This document shows, in pieces, positions 1-7,997 of a DNA stretch of 29,544 nt (the stretch's first letter is position 1; the number at the start of each line of letters is the position of its first letter). A program made the position numbers and the translations under genes. The notes beneath the pieces are model-generated. The model was given only the letters and a program-made list of their open reading frames with translations. It did not search any database and was not told where the DNA came from. Source of the stretch: a virus; IMG/VR virus record IMGVR_UViG_3300042301_004601, positions 1 to 29,544 of that record. One strand, given 5' to 3'.

Positions 1-1094
1 TGATTCTTAATCCTAACGATCAAGATGGCGCTCATAGAGTTATAATGCATTTTAGTTATGATTGCGCTCCAGAGCAATTATATGATCAAAATTTAATTAA
101 TCAATCTAAAGCTACAATGAGTCAATCTCAATTTGATAGAGAATTTGGAGCTATGTTTACTGATGATAGTTCTGGTTACTTTAAAGTAAGCAAAATGGCG
201 GCTTGTACTATAGCTGATGGAGAAGGTCAGTGCGTTGAGGTTATAGGCGATTCTAAGTCAGAATATATACTCGCAATAGACCCGTCTTGGTCTGAAAGTG
301 AAAGCTCTGATGATTTTGCTATGATTTTAATTAAATTAGATAAAGATAAACCCAAAGGTACTGTAGTTCATAGTTATGCAATGTCTGGAACAAATTTAAA
401 AAGTCATATTATTTATTTACATTATTTATTAACTTATTTTAATATTGTGAGTATAGTTGCCGACTATAATGGTGGTGTTCAATTTATTAATTCATGCAAT
501 GAAAGCGATATATTTAAACAATATAATTTAAAGTTAGATGCTTTTGATGCAGATTTTGATAATATTCAAGAATACGATAAAAATCTTAGAGACGCAAGAA
601 ATCAATATAATTTACAAAGTAAAAAAATAGTTTATTTAAGAAAACCAAGTTCTCAGTGGATTAGATACGCAAATGAATCTCTACAATCAGCATTCGATCA
701 TAAACGAATTTTATTTGCTGGAGCCGCTATGGATGACAATTACAATATACAACGCAAATCAAACATACCAATTAAAGAATTAAAATTTTTAAGAAACAAT
801 GAAGAAGAGCAAGGTGTTTCAGCAAAAATGATTGATTTTGTTGAACATCAAAAAGATATGATGGATCTCATTAAAGTTGAATGCGCTTTGATCCAAGTAA
901 CAACTACAGCACAAGGTACGCAAAGCTTTGATCTGCCTCATAATTTAAAAAAACAAAGAGGAGCCGATAAAGCCAGAAAAGACTCTTATTCTGCTTTAGT
1001 CTTAGCGAATTGGATGATACCAATCCATTTCGATATGATGAATCAGAAGGCTGAAAATATACAAACTACATTCACCCCAATGTTTATAAACTAA
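1..1094 (+). CDS. terL: Terminase large subunit, C-terminal part (nuclease domain), 5' truncated by window
   Basis: The frame is open from base 3 to the TAA at 1092-1094, so the gene starts upstream. The methionine at 45 is internal. The visible 363 residues are the end of the ATPase domain and the RNase H-like headful nuclease domain. Three acidic residues fit the metal-binding triad: the D codon at 279 (context LAIDPSW), the D at 462 (VADYNGG) and the D at 981 (RKDSYSALV). The Walker A/B ATPase motifs lie outside the window. In the family this protein pumps DNA into the prohead through the portal and cuts the concatemer. The portal gene follows 53 bp downstream, the classic order. Family assignment is firm; packaging strategy (cos or headful) cannot be told. 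Confidence 0.92.
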   Translation, partial: ILNPNDQDGAHRVIMHFSYDCAPEQLYDQNLINQSKATMSQSQFDREFGAMFTDDSSGYFKVSKMAACTIADGEGQCVEVIGDSKSEYILAIDPSWSESESSDDFAMILIKLDKDKPKGTVVHSYAMSGTNLKSHIIYLHYLLTYFNIVSIVADYNGGVQFINSCNESDIFKQYNLKLDAFDADFDNIQEYDKNLRDARNQYNLQSKKIVYLRKPSSQWIRYANESLQSAFDHKRILFAGAAMDDNYNIQRKSNIPIKELKFLRNNEEEQGVSAKMIDFVEHQKDMMDLIKVECALIQVTTTAQGTQSFDLPHNLKKQRGADKARKDSYSALVLANWMIPIHFDMMNQKAENIQTTFTPMFIN

Positions 1095-1123
1095 CTTTTT
1101 GAAAGTTAAAGTTAACTTTTTGA
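1092..1123. repeat. Short inverted and direct repeats in the terL-portal gap
   Basis: The 11-mer TAACTTTTTGA occurs at 1092-1102 and again at 1113-1123. Between them AAAGTTAACTTT (1108-1119) is a perfect 12-bp palindrome, and AACTTT/AAAGTT at 1093-1107 can form a small hairpin overlapping the terL stop codon. AT-only stems are weak, so this could be a weak terminator, an operator-like site or chance in AT-rich DNA. Confidence 0.4.
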
Positions 1124-1130
1124 CTTTGTT

Positions 1131-1136
1131 GTGTAA
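1131..1136 (+). promoter_or_regulatory. GTGTAA leader motif upstream of portal
   Basis: GTGTAA lies 17 nt upstream of the portal ATG at 1148, in the context TTGTGTAATATATAAAG. The same hexamer precedes four other starts in this window. No Shine-Dalgarno sequence is present here, so a promoter element is more likely than a ribosome binding site. Function is inferred from recurrence only. Confidence 0.35.
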
Positions 1137-1147
1137 TATATAAAGAT

Positions 1148-3109
1148 ATGTCTAAAAGATCTTACAGTAAAAAGTCTCAATATTGGGAAAAGTTTAATAA
1201 AACTAACAATACAATTATGCAAGAAACTCAAGCAAGTTTTAACCCAAGCTTATCAGGAGATCCGTTTTACGTATCAGACGCTTCTTATTCCCGTGTTTCA
1301 AACACCAATAACACAAACACTTCAAGAATTAATAGATCAGCAGTATCTCCAACTATGGATAGATACAGCAGCATAAGAGGTGGTCTTTTGCCATATAATT
1401 ATGCGATGGATGGAGTTAATGTTAGAGAGGCTATTGAATTATGTCAAAAAGCATATGCTAATGTTTCTATTTTTAGAAATGCAATAGACATTATGTCTGA
1501 ATTTGCAAATACTGAAATATTTTTAGAAGGGGGTAATAAAAAAAGCAGAGATTTCTTTTATGAATGGTTTAAAAAAATTAATTTATGGAATTTAAGAGAT
1601 CAGTATTTTAGAGAATATTATAGAAGTGGTAATATTTTTATTTACAGAATAGATGGAAAATTTCAAACAGAAGATTTTGCTAGATTAATGAATTCTGTTT
1701 CGCCAATAAATAGCGCAACTAATAAAATACCTTTAAGGTATATAATATTAAATCCGTTTGATATAATAGCAAAAAGAAGCTCAACATTTGCTATAGGAGC
1801 TTATGAAAAGATCTTATCTGAATATGAAATGTCTCGTTTGCAGAATCCATCGACAGAAGAAGATAAGGCAATTTTTGATAGTTTGCCAGCAGATATAAAA
1901 GAAAGTATAAAAAAGGGAGCTTATTATACGGATGGTTTAAAAATAGAACTAGATCCCAAAAAATTAGCTTATTCATTCTATAAAAAACAAGATTATGAAC
2001 CTTTTGCAGTGCCATTTGGATATCCAGTACTTGAAGATATTAATGCAAAACTTGAGCTTAAAAAAATGGATCAAGCAATTACAAGGACAGTCGAAAATGT
2101 TATACTTTTAATCACAATGGGTACAGATCCTGATAAAGGAGGTATTAATGCACAAAATTTGAATGCAATGCAGAGTTTATTTAAAAACGAAAGCGTGGGG
2201 AGAGTTCTTGTTTCGGATTATACAACAAAAGCTGATTTTATTATACCAGATTTAAATAAGGTTTTAGGACCAGAAAAATATAAGGTATTAAATGAAGATA
2301 TTAAACAAGGTCTTCAAAATATAGTTATTGGCGAGGAAAAATATAGCGCAACAGAAGTCAAAGCGCAAATTTTTGTAGATAGATTAAAAGAAGCTAGACA
2401 GGCGTTTTTAAATGATTTTTTACAAAAAGAAATCAAAAGAATATCAAATGATTTAGGTTTTAGATCTTATCCAACTGCAGTATTTAAAGATATTGATATG
2501 AGGGATGAAACTCAGTTAATGAGGATCTCAACAAGGTTAATGGAATTAGGTATTTTAACACCACAACAAGGTATGGAAATGTTTCATAATGGTAAGTTTC
2601 CTAAACCCGAAGAAATTGCTCCAGCTCAATCAATTTTTATTAAAGAAAGAGAAGATGGTTATTATAACCCAATTGTTGGCGGAATTCCAATGATATCGCC
2701 ACCAGAAAGCAATATAAAAGATAAAAATACCACTAATAAAGTTTCTGGAAGACCAGAAGGAACGACAGGTATACCATTAGCTAAAGCTCAATTTTCGAGA
2801 AAAAACATACAGGAAATTGTTGGACAAATAGAGTTGATTAGGAGTTTTGCAAAACAAGAAATTAAAAAAAGCCTCAATATAAAGAAATTTAACAAAGAGC
2901 AAGAAAATATTTTAGATAAGTTGTGTGAAGCTGTAATTTGTTCCACATCGATAGAAAACTGGAAAGAAGAATTATTATCATGTATAAAAAACTTTGATAA
3001 AATAGAATCGTTAGGTGTAAATAGCAATATATTAGAAGTTGCTAGTATACATCAATTAGATACTTATCCAGCGGCAATTTTATATCATAGCACTCAAAAT
3101 GAAAATTAA
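1148..3109 (+). CDS. Portal protein
   Basis: A 653-residue protein directly after the terminase. Residues about 95-260 show the usual portal pattern: an N-terminal helix region with AIELCQKAYANVSIFRNAID, then a wing segment with FREYYRSGNIFIYRIDGKF and LRYIILNPFDII. Portals form the dodecameric ring at the capsid vertex, dock the terminase and later the neck. The length is above the usual 400-550 residues. The extra C-terminal part (about residues 540-653) is helix-rich and lysine/glutamate-rich and may be a barrel extension. The ATG at 1148 has no obvious Shine-Dalgarno sequence but is the only start fitting the gap. The 3' end overlaps the next gene by 11 nt, implying coupled translation. 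Confidence 0.9.
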   Translation: MSKRSYSKKSQYWEKFNKTNNTIMQETQASFNPSLSGDPFYVSDASYSRVSNTNNTNTSRINRSAVSPTMDRYSSIRGGLLPYNYAMDGVNVREAIELCQKAYANVSIFRNAIDIMSEFANTEIFLEGGNKKSRDFFYEWFKKINLWNLRDQYFREYYRSGNIFIYRIDGKFQTEDFARLMNSVSPINSATNKIPLRYIILNPFDIIAKRSSTFAIGAYEKILSEYEMSRLQNPSTEEDKAIFDSLPADIKESIKKGAYYTDGLKIELDPKKLAYSFYKKQDYEPFAVPFGYPVLEDINAKLELKKMDQAITRTVENVILLITMGTDPDKGGINAQNLNAMQSLFKNESVGRVLVSDYTTKADFIIPDLNKVLGPEKYKVLNEDIKQGLQNIVIGEEKYSATEVKAQIFVDRLKEARQAFLNDFLQKEIKRISNDLGFRSYPTAVFKDIDMRDETQLMRISTRLMELGILTPQQGMEMFHNGKFPKPEEIAPAQSIFIKEREDGYYNPIVGGIPMISPPESNIKDKNTTNKVSGRPEGTTGIPLAKAQFSRKNIQEIVGQIELIRSFAKQEIKKSLNIKKFNKEQENILDKLCEAVICSTSIENWKEELLSCIKNFDKIESLGVNSNILEVASIHQLDTYPAAILYHSTQNEN

Positions 3110-3572
3110 TTTACAAAACATAAAGGCTCCATTACAAAAAAATGTTTCTATAAAAAATGGAGAAATAGAAGTATCTTTGTCTTCCATGGATAAAAAAGAT
3201 GAAAATATATATAAGTCTTTTATGAATACTTGTGCTTCAAGCGATAAAGAACTTGTTGATACTTCTGAAATGGATGAGGATTCAACTATGAAAGCTTGCG
3301 CTGTTCAATTTGATAAAATGAAATCCATGTTAATGGAAAAAAGTGAATCTGGAGAATTAACACCAGCTCAAAAAAAATTACCACCAGCCATACAAAAAGC
3401 TATTCTTCAAAAAATGGACAAACCTGATGATTCTTCTGAGCATGAGGATGAAGAAACAGAGGAAGAAGAGGATATGGAAGAAGGAGAAGCTTCTGGACAA
3501 AAAACTAAAACGCTATCAAAAAACGACGAATCTAAAGAAAAATTTGATGGTGAAACTTTGAAAGTTAAATAA
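3099..3572 (+). CDS. Small acidic protein between portal and protease, function unknown
   Basis: A 157-residue protein whose ATG overlaps the portal stop by 11 nt, so it is probably co-translated. It is strongly acidic near the C-terminus (residues about 105-130 are mostly Glu and Asp), followed by a Lys/Ser-rich tail. The middle contains LPPAIQKAILQKM, a predicted helix. No catalytic motif is seen. Its place between portal and prohead protease suggests a role in head assembly, such as an internal or scaffold-associated protein, but this is position only. An antisense reading frame over the acidic stretch is an artefact of its biased composition. Confidence 0.65.
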   Translation: MKINLQNIKAPLQKNVSIKNGEIEVSLSSMDKKDENIYKSFMNTCASSDKELVDTSEMDEDSTMKACAVQFDKMKSMLMEKSESGELTPAQKKLPPAIQKAILQKMDKPDDSSEHEDEETEEEEDMEEGEASGQKTKTLSKNDESKEKFDGETLKVK

Positions 3573-3586
3573 TAATTTACTATTTG

Positions 3587-5119
3587 ATGAAATATAAATA
3601 CACTACGGTATTTGAAGCACCTGTTCATGCTTGTAAAATAGCTGACGATTCATTTATTTCAAAAGCCTCTTTAGATAATCTTAATTCACTTGTTCCTCAA
3701 AATATTAATTTTGAAGAAAATATAGATTTAATTGGCGTGGCTTTTAATGCTGCTGTCGTAAATAAATTTAATAAAAATGGCGATGGTATGGATACAGATA
3801 CAGCCATAGCATTTACAAAAAACTTTTTACATAAACCAACGAATATTGAACATAATAAAGAAAAGATAGTTGGTCATATTGCGAGCGCTGGTTTCAGTGA
3901 ATATGGTTCAAGTAAAATTTTAAGCCCAGATGAAGTCAAGGGCAAAAAAGAAATGTTTAATATAGCACTTGGCGCTGTAGTTTATCGATCTGCAAATAAA
4001 GCTTTTGCAGATTTATTAGAGAGATCAACAGATCCAAATGATCCATATTATCAAAAAATATCAACAAGTTGGGAAGTTGGATTTACAGATTATGTTTTAG
4101 CCATAGGAAGTTCTGATTTAAAGGATGCTGAAATAATAACAAATGAAAAAGCAATCGAAGAATTAAAAGGTTGTTTAAAAATTTACGGAGGAAGCGGAAA
4201 AACACAAGATGGTAAAAACATCTACCGTTTAATAACTGGTAAAATTTATCCTTTAGGAATTGGTTTCACAACTAATCCAGCTGCAGATGTAAAAGGAGTA
4301 TTTAAACCTCAAGAAAGTCAACCATTAATAAAAATTAATGATAAAAGAGATAAAAATACTAATAAAATTTCACAAAGTGAAAATATTAATGTAAAAAATA
4401 AAAACAAATTCATTATGGATATCGAAACAATGATCTCAGAATTAAAAGATCTTCTTATAGAGAAAAAGTTTTCTGAAGAGGCTGTCGCTTCTATGACTAC
4501 TACTTTTGCTGACGCAATCAGACAAAAGGACGAGCAATATCGTCAAGATATTGAAGCCGTTAAGTTAGAAAAAGAGACAATCGCAAAAGAACACTCTGAA
4601 CTTAAAGAGTCTGTAGAAACGCTTCATAACAAACTTACAGAAGCGCAAGAAAAAATAAATTCTTTTGAAGCTACGCAAAAAGCTGAACAAGCTATTGCTA
4701 GATTTAATGAAAGAATGGATCTCATTGATCAAGAGTACTCTCTTGAAGATGAAGATCGTGAATTTCTTGCTCAAGAGCTTAAAACTCTTGATGTAAATGA
4801 AGAAGCTTTTGCTTCTTTTAAAGAAAAACTTTCTATTCTTTGGAAAGATAAAAATAAAGAAGCTAAGGCAGCTTTTGAGGCTCAAATTCAAGCTCGTATT
4901 GATGCCGAGGTCGAAAAACGCCTTTCAAAAGTTTCAACTGCATCATTGAGTGATCCAGAAGAATCCGATAAAGAGGTATCTACAGAAGAAATTCTTGATA
5001 ATGTAGAGACATCTGAAGCGGGAATCGCTAATTCAAACGAAACAACATCGAGAGACTCGATCTCTCTTCGTGATAAATTTGCTGCAGCTTTTAATCGTGA
5101 AAATATAACAATATCTTAA
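3587..5119 (+). CDS. Prohead protease fused to scaffold
   Basis: A 510-residue protein. I chose the ATG at 3587 over the in-frame TTG one codon earlier. Residues 1 to about 240 look like a prohead maturation protease of the herpesvirus-protease-like type: His89 in KPTNIEHNKEKIVGH, and a Ser cluster at 159-161 in ISTSWEVGF, followed by a Gly/Pro-containing segment ending in IGFTTNPAADVKGVF. A Lys/Asn-rich linker (about 245-275) leads to a charged coiled-coil scaffold domain (about 277-510, LEKETIAKEHSELKESVETL). In this arrangement, as in lambda C/Nu3, the scaffold guides shell assembly and the protease then degrades it. The decoration protein and capsid genes follow. The protease class assignment is by pattern; the catalytic pair is a proposal. 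Confidence 0.82.
   Translation: MKYKYTTVFEAPVHACKIADDSFISKASLDNLNSLVPQNINFEENIDLIGVAFNAAVVNKFNKNGDGMDTDTAIAFTKNFLHKPTNIEHNKEKIVGHIASAGFSEYGSSKILSPDEVKGKKEMFNIALGAVVYRSANKAFADLLERSTDPNDPYYQKISTSWEVGFTDYVLAIGSSDLKDAEIITNEKAIEELKGCLKIYGGSGKTQDGKNIYRLITGKIYPLGIGFTTNPAADVKGVFKPQESQPLIKINDKRDKNTNKISQSENINVKNKNKFIMDIETMISELKDLLIEKKFSEEAVASMTTTFADAIRQKDEQYRQDIEAVKLEKETIAKEHSELKESVETLHNKLTEAQEKINSFEATQKAEQAIARFNERMDLIDQEYSLEDEDREFLAQELKTLDVNEEAFASFKEKLSILWKDKNKEAKAAFEAQIQARIDAEVEKRLSKVSTASLSDPEESDKEVSTEEILDNVETSEAGIANSNETTSRDSISLRDKFAAAFNRENITIS
4415..5119 (+). CDS. Probable nested scaffold protein from an internal in-frame start
   Basis: Inside the protease-scaffold gene an ATG at 4415 begins MDIETMISELKDLL, exactly where the coiled-coil scaffold starts, giving 234 residues. 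The preceding 40 nt are A-rich and end in CAAATTCATT-ATG, closely like the leaders of the decoration protein (CTAAAATT-ATG), tube (CCACCATT-ATG) and the gene at 6999 (AATACATT-ATG). Codon choice also shifts here toward CTT, CGT and GCT codons like those of the capsid gene. By analogy with lambda Nu3 nested in C, this would supply scaffold in excess over protease. It is an inference from layout. Confidence 0.5.
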   Translation: MDIETMISELKDLLIEKKFSEEAVASMTTTFADAIRQKDEQYRQDIEAVKLEKETIAKEHSELKESVETLHNKLTEAQEKINSFEATQKAEQAIARFNERMDLIDQEYSLEDEDREFLAQELKTLDVNEEAFASFKEKLSILWKDKNKEAKAAFEAQIQARIDAEVEKRLSKVSTASLSDPEESDKEVSTEEILDNVETSEAGIANSNETTSRDSISLRDKFAAAFNRENITIS

Positions 5120-5142
5120 TAACAACAAACTAAACTAAAATT

Positions 5143-5763
5143 ATGGCACTTCGTATTTTACCATTCAGACAATATGACGAAAATGATGTAATTAACATGT
5201 TCGCTCTTGGCGATGCATATGTTAATGAATCAACAACGGGAAGTTCATTTGGTGACGCTGGCGTTTTTGTCGCTGTTGATGCAGCAGACTTTAATGCAGA
5301 TCCAGTCACCTATGGAACGGATTCTTATCTTGGCAAAACAGATTATCCATTTGTTGGAGCTAATCAATACCCAAGTGTTTCATTGAAAGTTAAGCCAGCA
5401 GTTAGCGGAACCGCTCTCCTTGGTCTTACGCTCCGTCAAACAGCTAAGTTCGACGAAAATGGAGAAAAGCTTCTCTATTATCCACAGAAGAAGGAGGAGC
5501 TTCAGTGCGTTCTTCCAGGACAAGCTGTTCCAGTTGCAACACGTGGGGTATTTACTATCACAGCAGGAGCTTACACAGGCGCTCTTACAGTTGGTGGCGG
5601 TATCAAGCTTACTACTGGTGTAGCAGCAAGTGGAAAAGTTGGCGCTTGTCCTGTAAATGATCCAGCTCGCGTTGGACTTGTTATCGGAACTGGCTCAAGA
5701 TCAAGCGGAACCATTACCGATGCACTTGCAGGAAACTATGCAGTTATCGCACTTGGCTTATAA
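5143..5763 (+). CDS. Probable capsid decoration (head) protein
   Basis: A 206-residue protein placed directly before the major capsid gene with its own A-rich leader. It is beta-rich and small-residue-rich (many Gly, Ala, Thr, Val), with repeated short strands such as GVFTITAGAYTGALTVGG and ending ALAGNYAVIALGL. Low Lys and few charged residues fit an outer-surface capsid protein. Codon use is richer in G/C-ending codons than neighbouring genes, as in the capsid gene, suggesting high expression. Lambda-type phages place the decoration protein at this spot. No diagnostic motif was found, so head fibre base or a minor capsid protein remain possible. Confidence 0.55.
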   Translation: MALRILPFRQYDENDVINMFALGDAYVNESTTGSSFGDAGVFVAVDAADFNADPVTYGTDSYLGKTDYPFVGANQYPSVSLKVKPAVSGTALLGLTLRQTAKFDENGEKLLYYPQKKEELQCVLPGQAVPVATRGVFTITAGAYTGALTVGGGIKLTTGVAASGKVGACPVNDPARVGLVIGTGSRSSGTITDALAGNYAVIALGL

Positions 5764-5792
5764 TTTAAAAAAAGAAAGAAAAAATATTTAAT

Positions 5793-6914
5793 ATGAAAAT
5801 TACTTTAAAAAGAACTCCAGAACAAGTTGAGTTAATTAAGGCTATGGCTTCAAAGAACCGTTCGGTTGCTTATGAAGCTCAAGTTGCATTAGCTGAATTT
5901 ATCGGTCCAGTATTGGCTGAAGTTATTAATAACGCTCCAACACTTAGCAATTTATTCACAACACTTCAATTTAATGCTGATGACAATCCAAGTATCCCAC
6001 TTGATCTTTATTACGACATTACTGATGAAGATTATATCCAAGTTTATAGCCAAGCAGTTGCTGGCGGTCTCCCACAGAATCAAGTTCTCCCAACTGCTTC
6101 TGAAATGAAGATTGCTACATATACTCTTGATTCAGCTCTTAGCTTTGATAGACGTTATGCAGCAAAAAGCCGCATGGATGTAGTTAGCAAAACATTTACT
6201 CGCATGGCTCAAGAAATTCTTCTTAAGCAAGAGAAAACATCTGCTAATCTTATTTTAACGGCCCTCGCAAACGCAACAACAAATGGCAAAGATCACATCA
6301 TTAATGCAGGAACAAGCGGAAGATTCCTTCTTAATGACCTTAATAGACTTTTTACCCTCGCTAAAAGAATTAATACTTCATTCAGCAAAGGTACTCCAGT
6401 TAGCCGCTCAAGCCGTGGTTTAACAGATCTTATTGTATCGCCAGAAGTTGTTCAAGAGCTTCGTGCAATGGCTTACAATCCAATCAATACCAAGGGTTCA
6501 CCTGCTGGTGGAACACCTACAGATGGTATTGCCGCTCCAGAAGATATGAGAACAGCTATTTATAATAGCGCTGGTATACCTGAGTTTTATGGCGTTTCCA
6601 TTATGGAGGCTAATGAGCTTGGAGTTGGCCAGAAGTTCAACACAATCTTTGGTGCTGTTGCAGGTGCAGGTTCAACAACAGCTCAAACCTTTGATGCTTC
6701 GAAAGAAATCATCATTGGCCTTGATCGTAGCCGTGAGTCGCTTGTACGCGCAGTTGCTGTTGATTCAGAAAATGGTTCAGAGTTCTCTCTTACCGCTGAT
6801 GATCAATACAGCATCCGTCAGAACAAGATCGGTTACTTCGGTAGCCTTGAGGAAGGCCGTATGGTTCTCGATAACCGCGCTCTTGTTGGTGTTATTGCCA
6901 CTGGTCTTGCTTAA
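5793..6914 (+). CDS. Major capsid protein (HK97 fold)
   Basis: A 373-residue protein with the order expected for an HK97-fold coat protein: N-terminal helical arm (residues 1-70), beta-rich E-loop region (IPLDLYYDITDEDYIQVYSQ), long spine helix (about 130-165, SKTFTRMAQEILLKQEKTSANLI), P-domain and A-domain (GLTDLIVSPEVVQELRAM), and the typical late segment with ADDQYSIRQNKIGYFGSLEEGRMV. It follows the scaffold and decoration genes and is closed by a strong terminator. Codon use is the most biased in the window, consistent with heavy late expression. The leader AAAATATTTAAT-ATG lacks a Shine-Dalgarno sequence. Whether the N-terminus is cleaved by the protease cannot be seen. Confidence 0.9.
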   Translation: MKITLKRTPEQVELIKAMASKNRSVAYEAQVALAEFIGPVLAEVINNAPTLSNLFTTLQFNADDNPSIPLDLYYDITDEDYIQVYSQAVAGGLPQNQVLPTASEMKIATYTLDSALSFDRRYAAKSRMDVVSKTFTRMAQEILLKQEKTSANLILTALANATTNGKDHIINAGTSGRFLLNDLNRLFTLAKRINTSFSKGTPVSRSSRGLTDLIVSPEVVQELRAMAYNPINTKGSPAGGTPTDGIAAPEDMRTAIYNSAGIPEFYGVSIMEANELGVGQKFNTIFGAVAGAGSTTAQTFDASKEIIIGLDRSRESLVRAVAVDSENGSEFSLTADDQYSIRQNKIGYFGSLEEGRMVLDNRALVGVIATGLA

Positions 6915-6931
6915 TCAAAACCTATCAAATC

Positions 6932-6966
6932 AAGGGTCGTCTCCAATGGAGGCGACCCTTTTTTGT
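6932..6966 (+). terminator. Rho-independent terminator after capsid gene
   Basis: A 13-bp stem (6932-6944 with 6948-6960, one G-U pair) with loop AAT, GC-rich at its core, followed by a run of T. It starts 17 nt after the capsid stop codon and would end or attenuate the head operon transcript. Confidence 0.9.
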
Positions 6967-6998
6967 TTAATTATTACAAATATTCAATATAATACATT

Positions 6999-7448
6999 AT
7001 GAACAAAAAAGTTGTTAAAAAGACTCCTAAAAAAATGAAAGTATCCTATGGTTTAGATGATAGTATGGCTGATAAAAGTTTACTTGCTCAATTAGATCAT
7101 ATGAAATCTATTGGAGCTACAAATACCGAAGAATTTAAGCAAAAAACCAGAGAGTTGGAGGTTTTATTGGGTGTTAATACTATTAATCCATTTGGAACTA
7201 ATGAATTAGATATTTTTGAAGATGATTTGAAGTCGATGCCTTTAGCAGACATGAGAAGACTTGCAGAAAAAATTGGCATTAATTCGATGCAAGATAGGCC
7301 GACATTAAAAACTATATTAATTAATGAATTTAAAGCTTCAAATAGAAATAATCGTCGTAATATAATGCCAAATTCAATCAACAGTGTAATATTAGATCCT
7401 AAAAATCCGCTTCATGCTGAAGCTCTTAAAATCTTAGGAGATATTTAA
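6999..7448 (+). CDS. Virion-cluster protein with SAP/HeH-like helix-extension-helix motif
   Basis: A 149-residue protein with a basic N-terminus (MNKKVVKKTPKKMK). Residues about 83-110, containing MPLADMRRLAEKIGI and RPTLKTILINEF, match the pattern of SAP/HeH nucleic-acid-binding motifs (two helices with conserved Leu, an LA-K-GI core and an Arg-Leu start of the second helix). Placed after the capsid terminator and before the probable adaptor, it may contact packaged DNA at the portal or be a minor head protein. The C-terminal segment has the short motif LDPKNPLHAEALKIL. The motif call is by eye; the role is unknown. Confidence 0.6.
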   Translation: MNKKVVKKTPKKMKVSYGLDDSMADKSLLAQLDHMKSIGATNTEEFKQKTRELEVLLGVNTINPFGTNELDIFEDDLKSMPLADMRRLAEKIGINSMQDRPTLKTILINEFKASNRNNRRNIMPNSINSVILDPKNPLHAEALKILGDI

Positions 7449-7454
7449 TTTTTA

Positions 7455-7460
7455 GTGTAA
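7455..7460 (+). promoter_or_regulatory. GTGTAA leader motif upstream of the adaptor gene
   Basis: GTGTAA lies 14 nt before the ATG at 7469, in the only intergenic space between the SAP-like and adaptor genes (context TTTTAGTGTAAAATAAAGC). It is one of five such sites; no Shine-Dalgarno sequence is seen. Confidence 0.3.
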
Positions 7461-7468
7461 AATAAAGC

Positions 7469-7936
7469 ATGAACGCAATTGAAAGTTTATCATTAAGTAT
7501 TTTCCAAACAGAGTTTGATGGAGATACAGGTATAATGCCACGATCTTATATTTCAGGATGGCTGAGTGAAAATATAGGCTCTTTAAATACATTACTAAAT
7601 ACATCTTATAGCGGAATTGATTCAAATATAGATTTAGAGGCTCAAGCTATATATAAAGAGTTGTATCTAGCTCACTATTATAGAAAGCAATCTAGAAACG
7701 CTTTACGAGGTATTATAGATAGCTCCAATGGACAGAGTGATGTTTTAAGTCTTAGAGATGGAGATAGTTCAGTTACTTTTACTAATAAAAATGAAGTAGC
7801 AAAGGTCTATAAAAGTATGGCTGATGAATCACAAAATCGATTAAATAAGCTTACCCATCAATATAATATATATCAATCAAAGCCTCTTCAAGTTGGAGGT
7901 ATAGAAGGTCAAATCTTTACAGGTTTAACTTATTAA
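7469..7936 (+). CDS. Probable head-tail connector (adaptor) protein
   Basis: A 155-residue, mostly helical protein. The N-terminal half carries a Gly/Trp segment (YISGWLSENIGSLNTLLNTSY), followed by a helix (LEAQAIYKELYLAHYYRKQ) and a C-terminal segment DGDSSVTFTNKNEVAKVYKSMA with LTHQYNIYQSKP. The pattern of a helical bundle with an exposed C-terminal arm and the position after the capsid gene fit a gp6/gp15-type adaptor that sits beneath the portal. Sequence similarity to a named family could not be tested, so another neck protein is possible. It ends 7 nt before a bidirectional terminator shared with the opposing tube gene. Confidence 0.55.
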   Translation: MNAIESLSLSIFQTEFDGDTGIMPRSYISGWLSENIGSLNTLLNTSYSGIDSNIDLEAQAIYKELYLAHYYRKQSRNALRGIIDSSNGQSDVLSLRDGDSSVTFTNKNEVAKVYKSMADESQNRLNKLTHQYNIYQSKPLQVGGIEGQIFTGLTY

Positions 7937-7943
7937 TGCAAAT

Positions 7944-7972
7944 AAAAAACCCCGCTTTTGGCGGGGTTTTTT
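7944..7972. terminator. Bidirectional terminator between convergent neck and tube genes
   Basis: A perfect 12-bp stem: AAAAAACCCCGC (7944-7955) pairs with GCGGGGTTTTTT (7961-7972) around a 5-nt loop. The A tract on one side and T tract on the other make it work for both strands. It sits between the stop of the + strand adaptor gene (7936) and the stop of the - strand tube gene (7998). Confidence 0.95.
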
Positions 7973-7997
7973 ATATTATATTTATTTAAATTTCGTA

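Noticed and set aside
1791-2015. Minus-strand open frame inside the portal gene, and similar antisense frames inside the tape measure
   Set aside because: They lie fully within strong genes, show no leader signals and have compositions expected from the complement of AT-rich coding sequence.
6589-7002. Second plus-strand open frame overlapping the end of the capsid gene and its terminator
   Set aside because: It is out of frame with the capsid protein, runs through the terminator hairpin and has a Leu/Ser-rich composition typical of a shifted frame.
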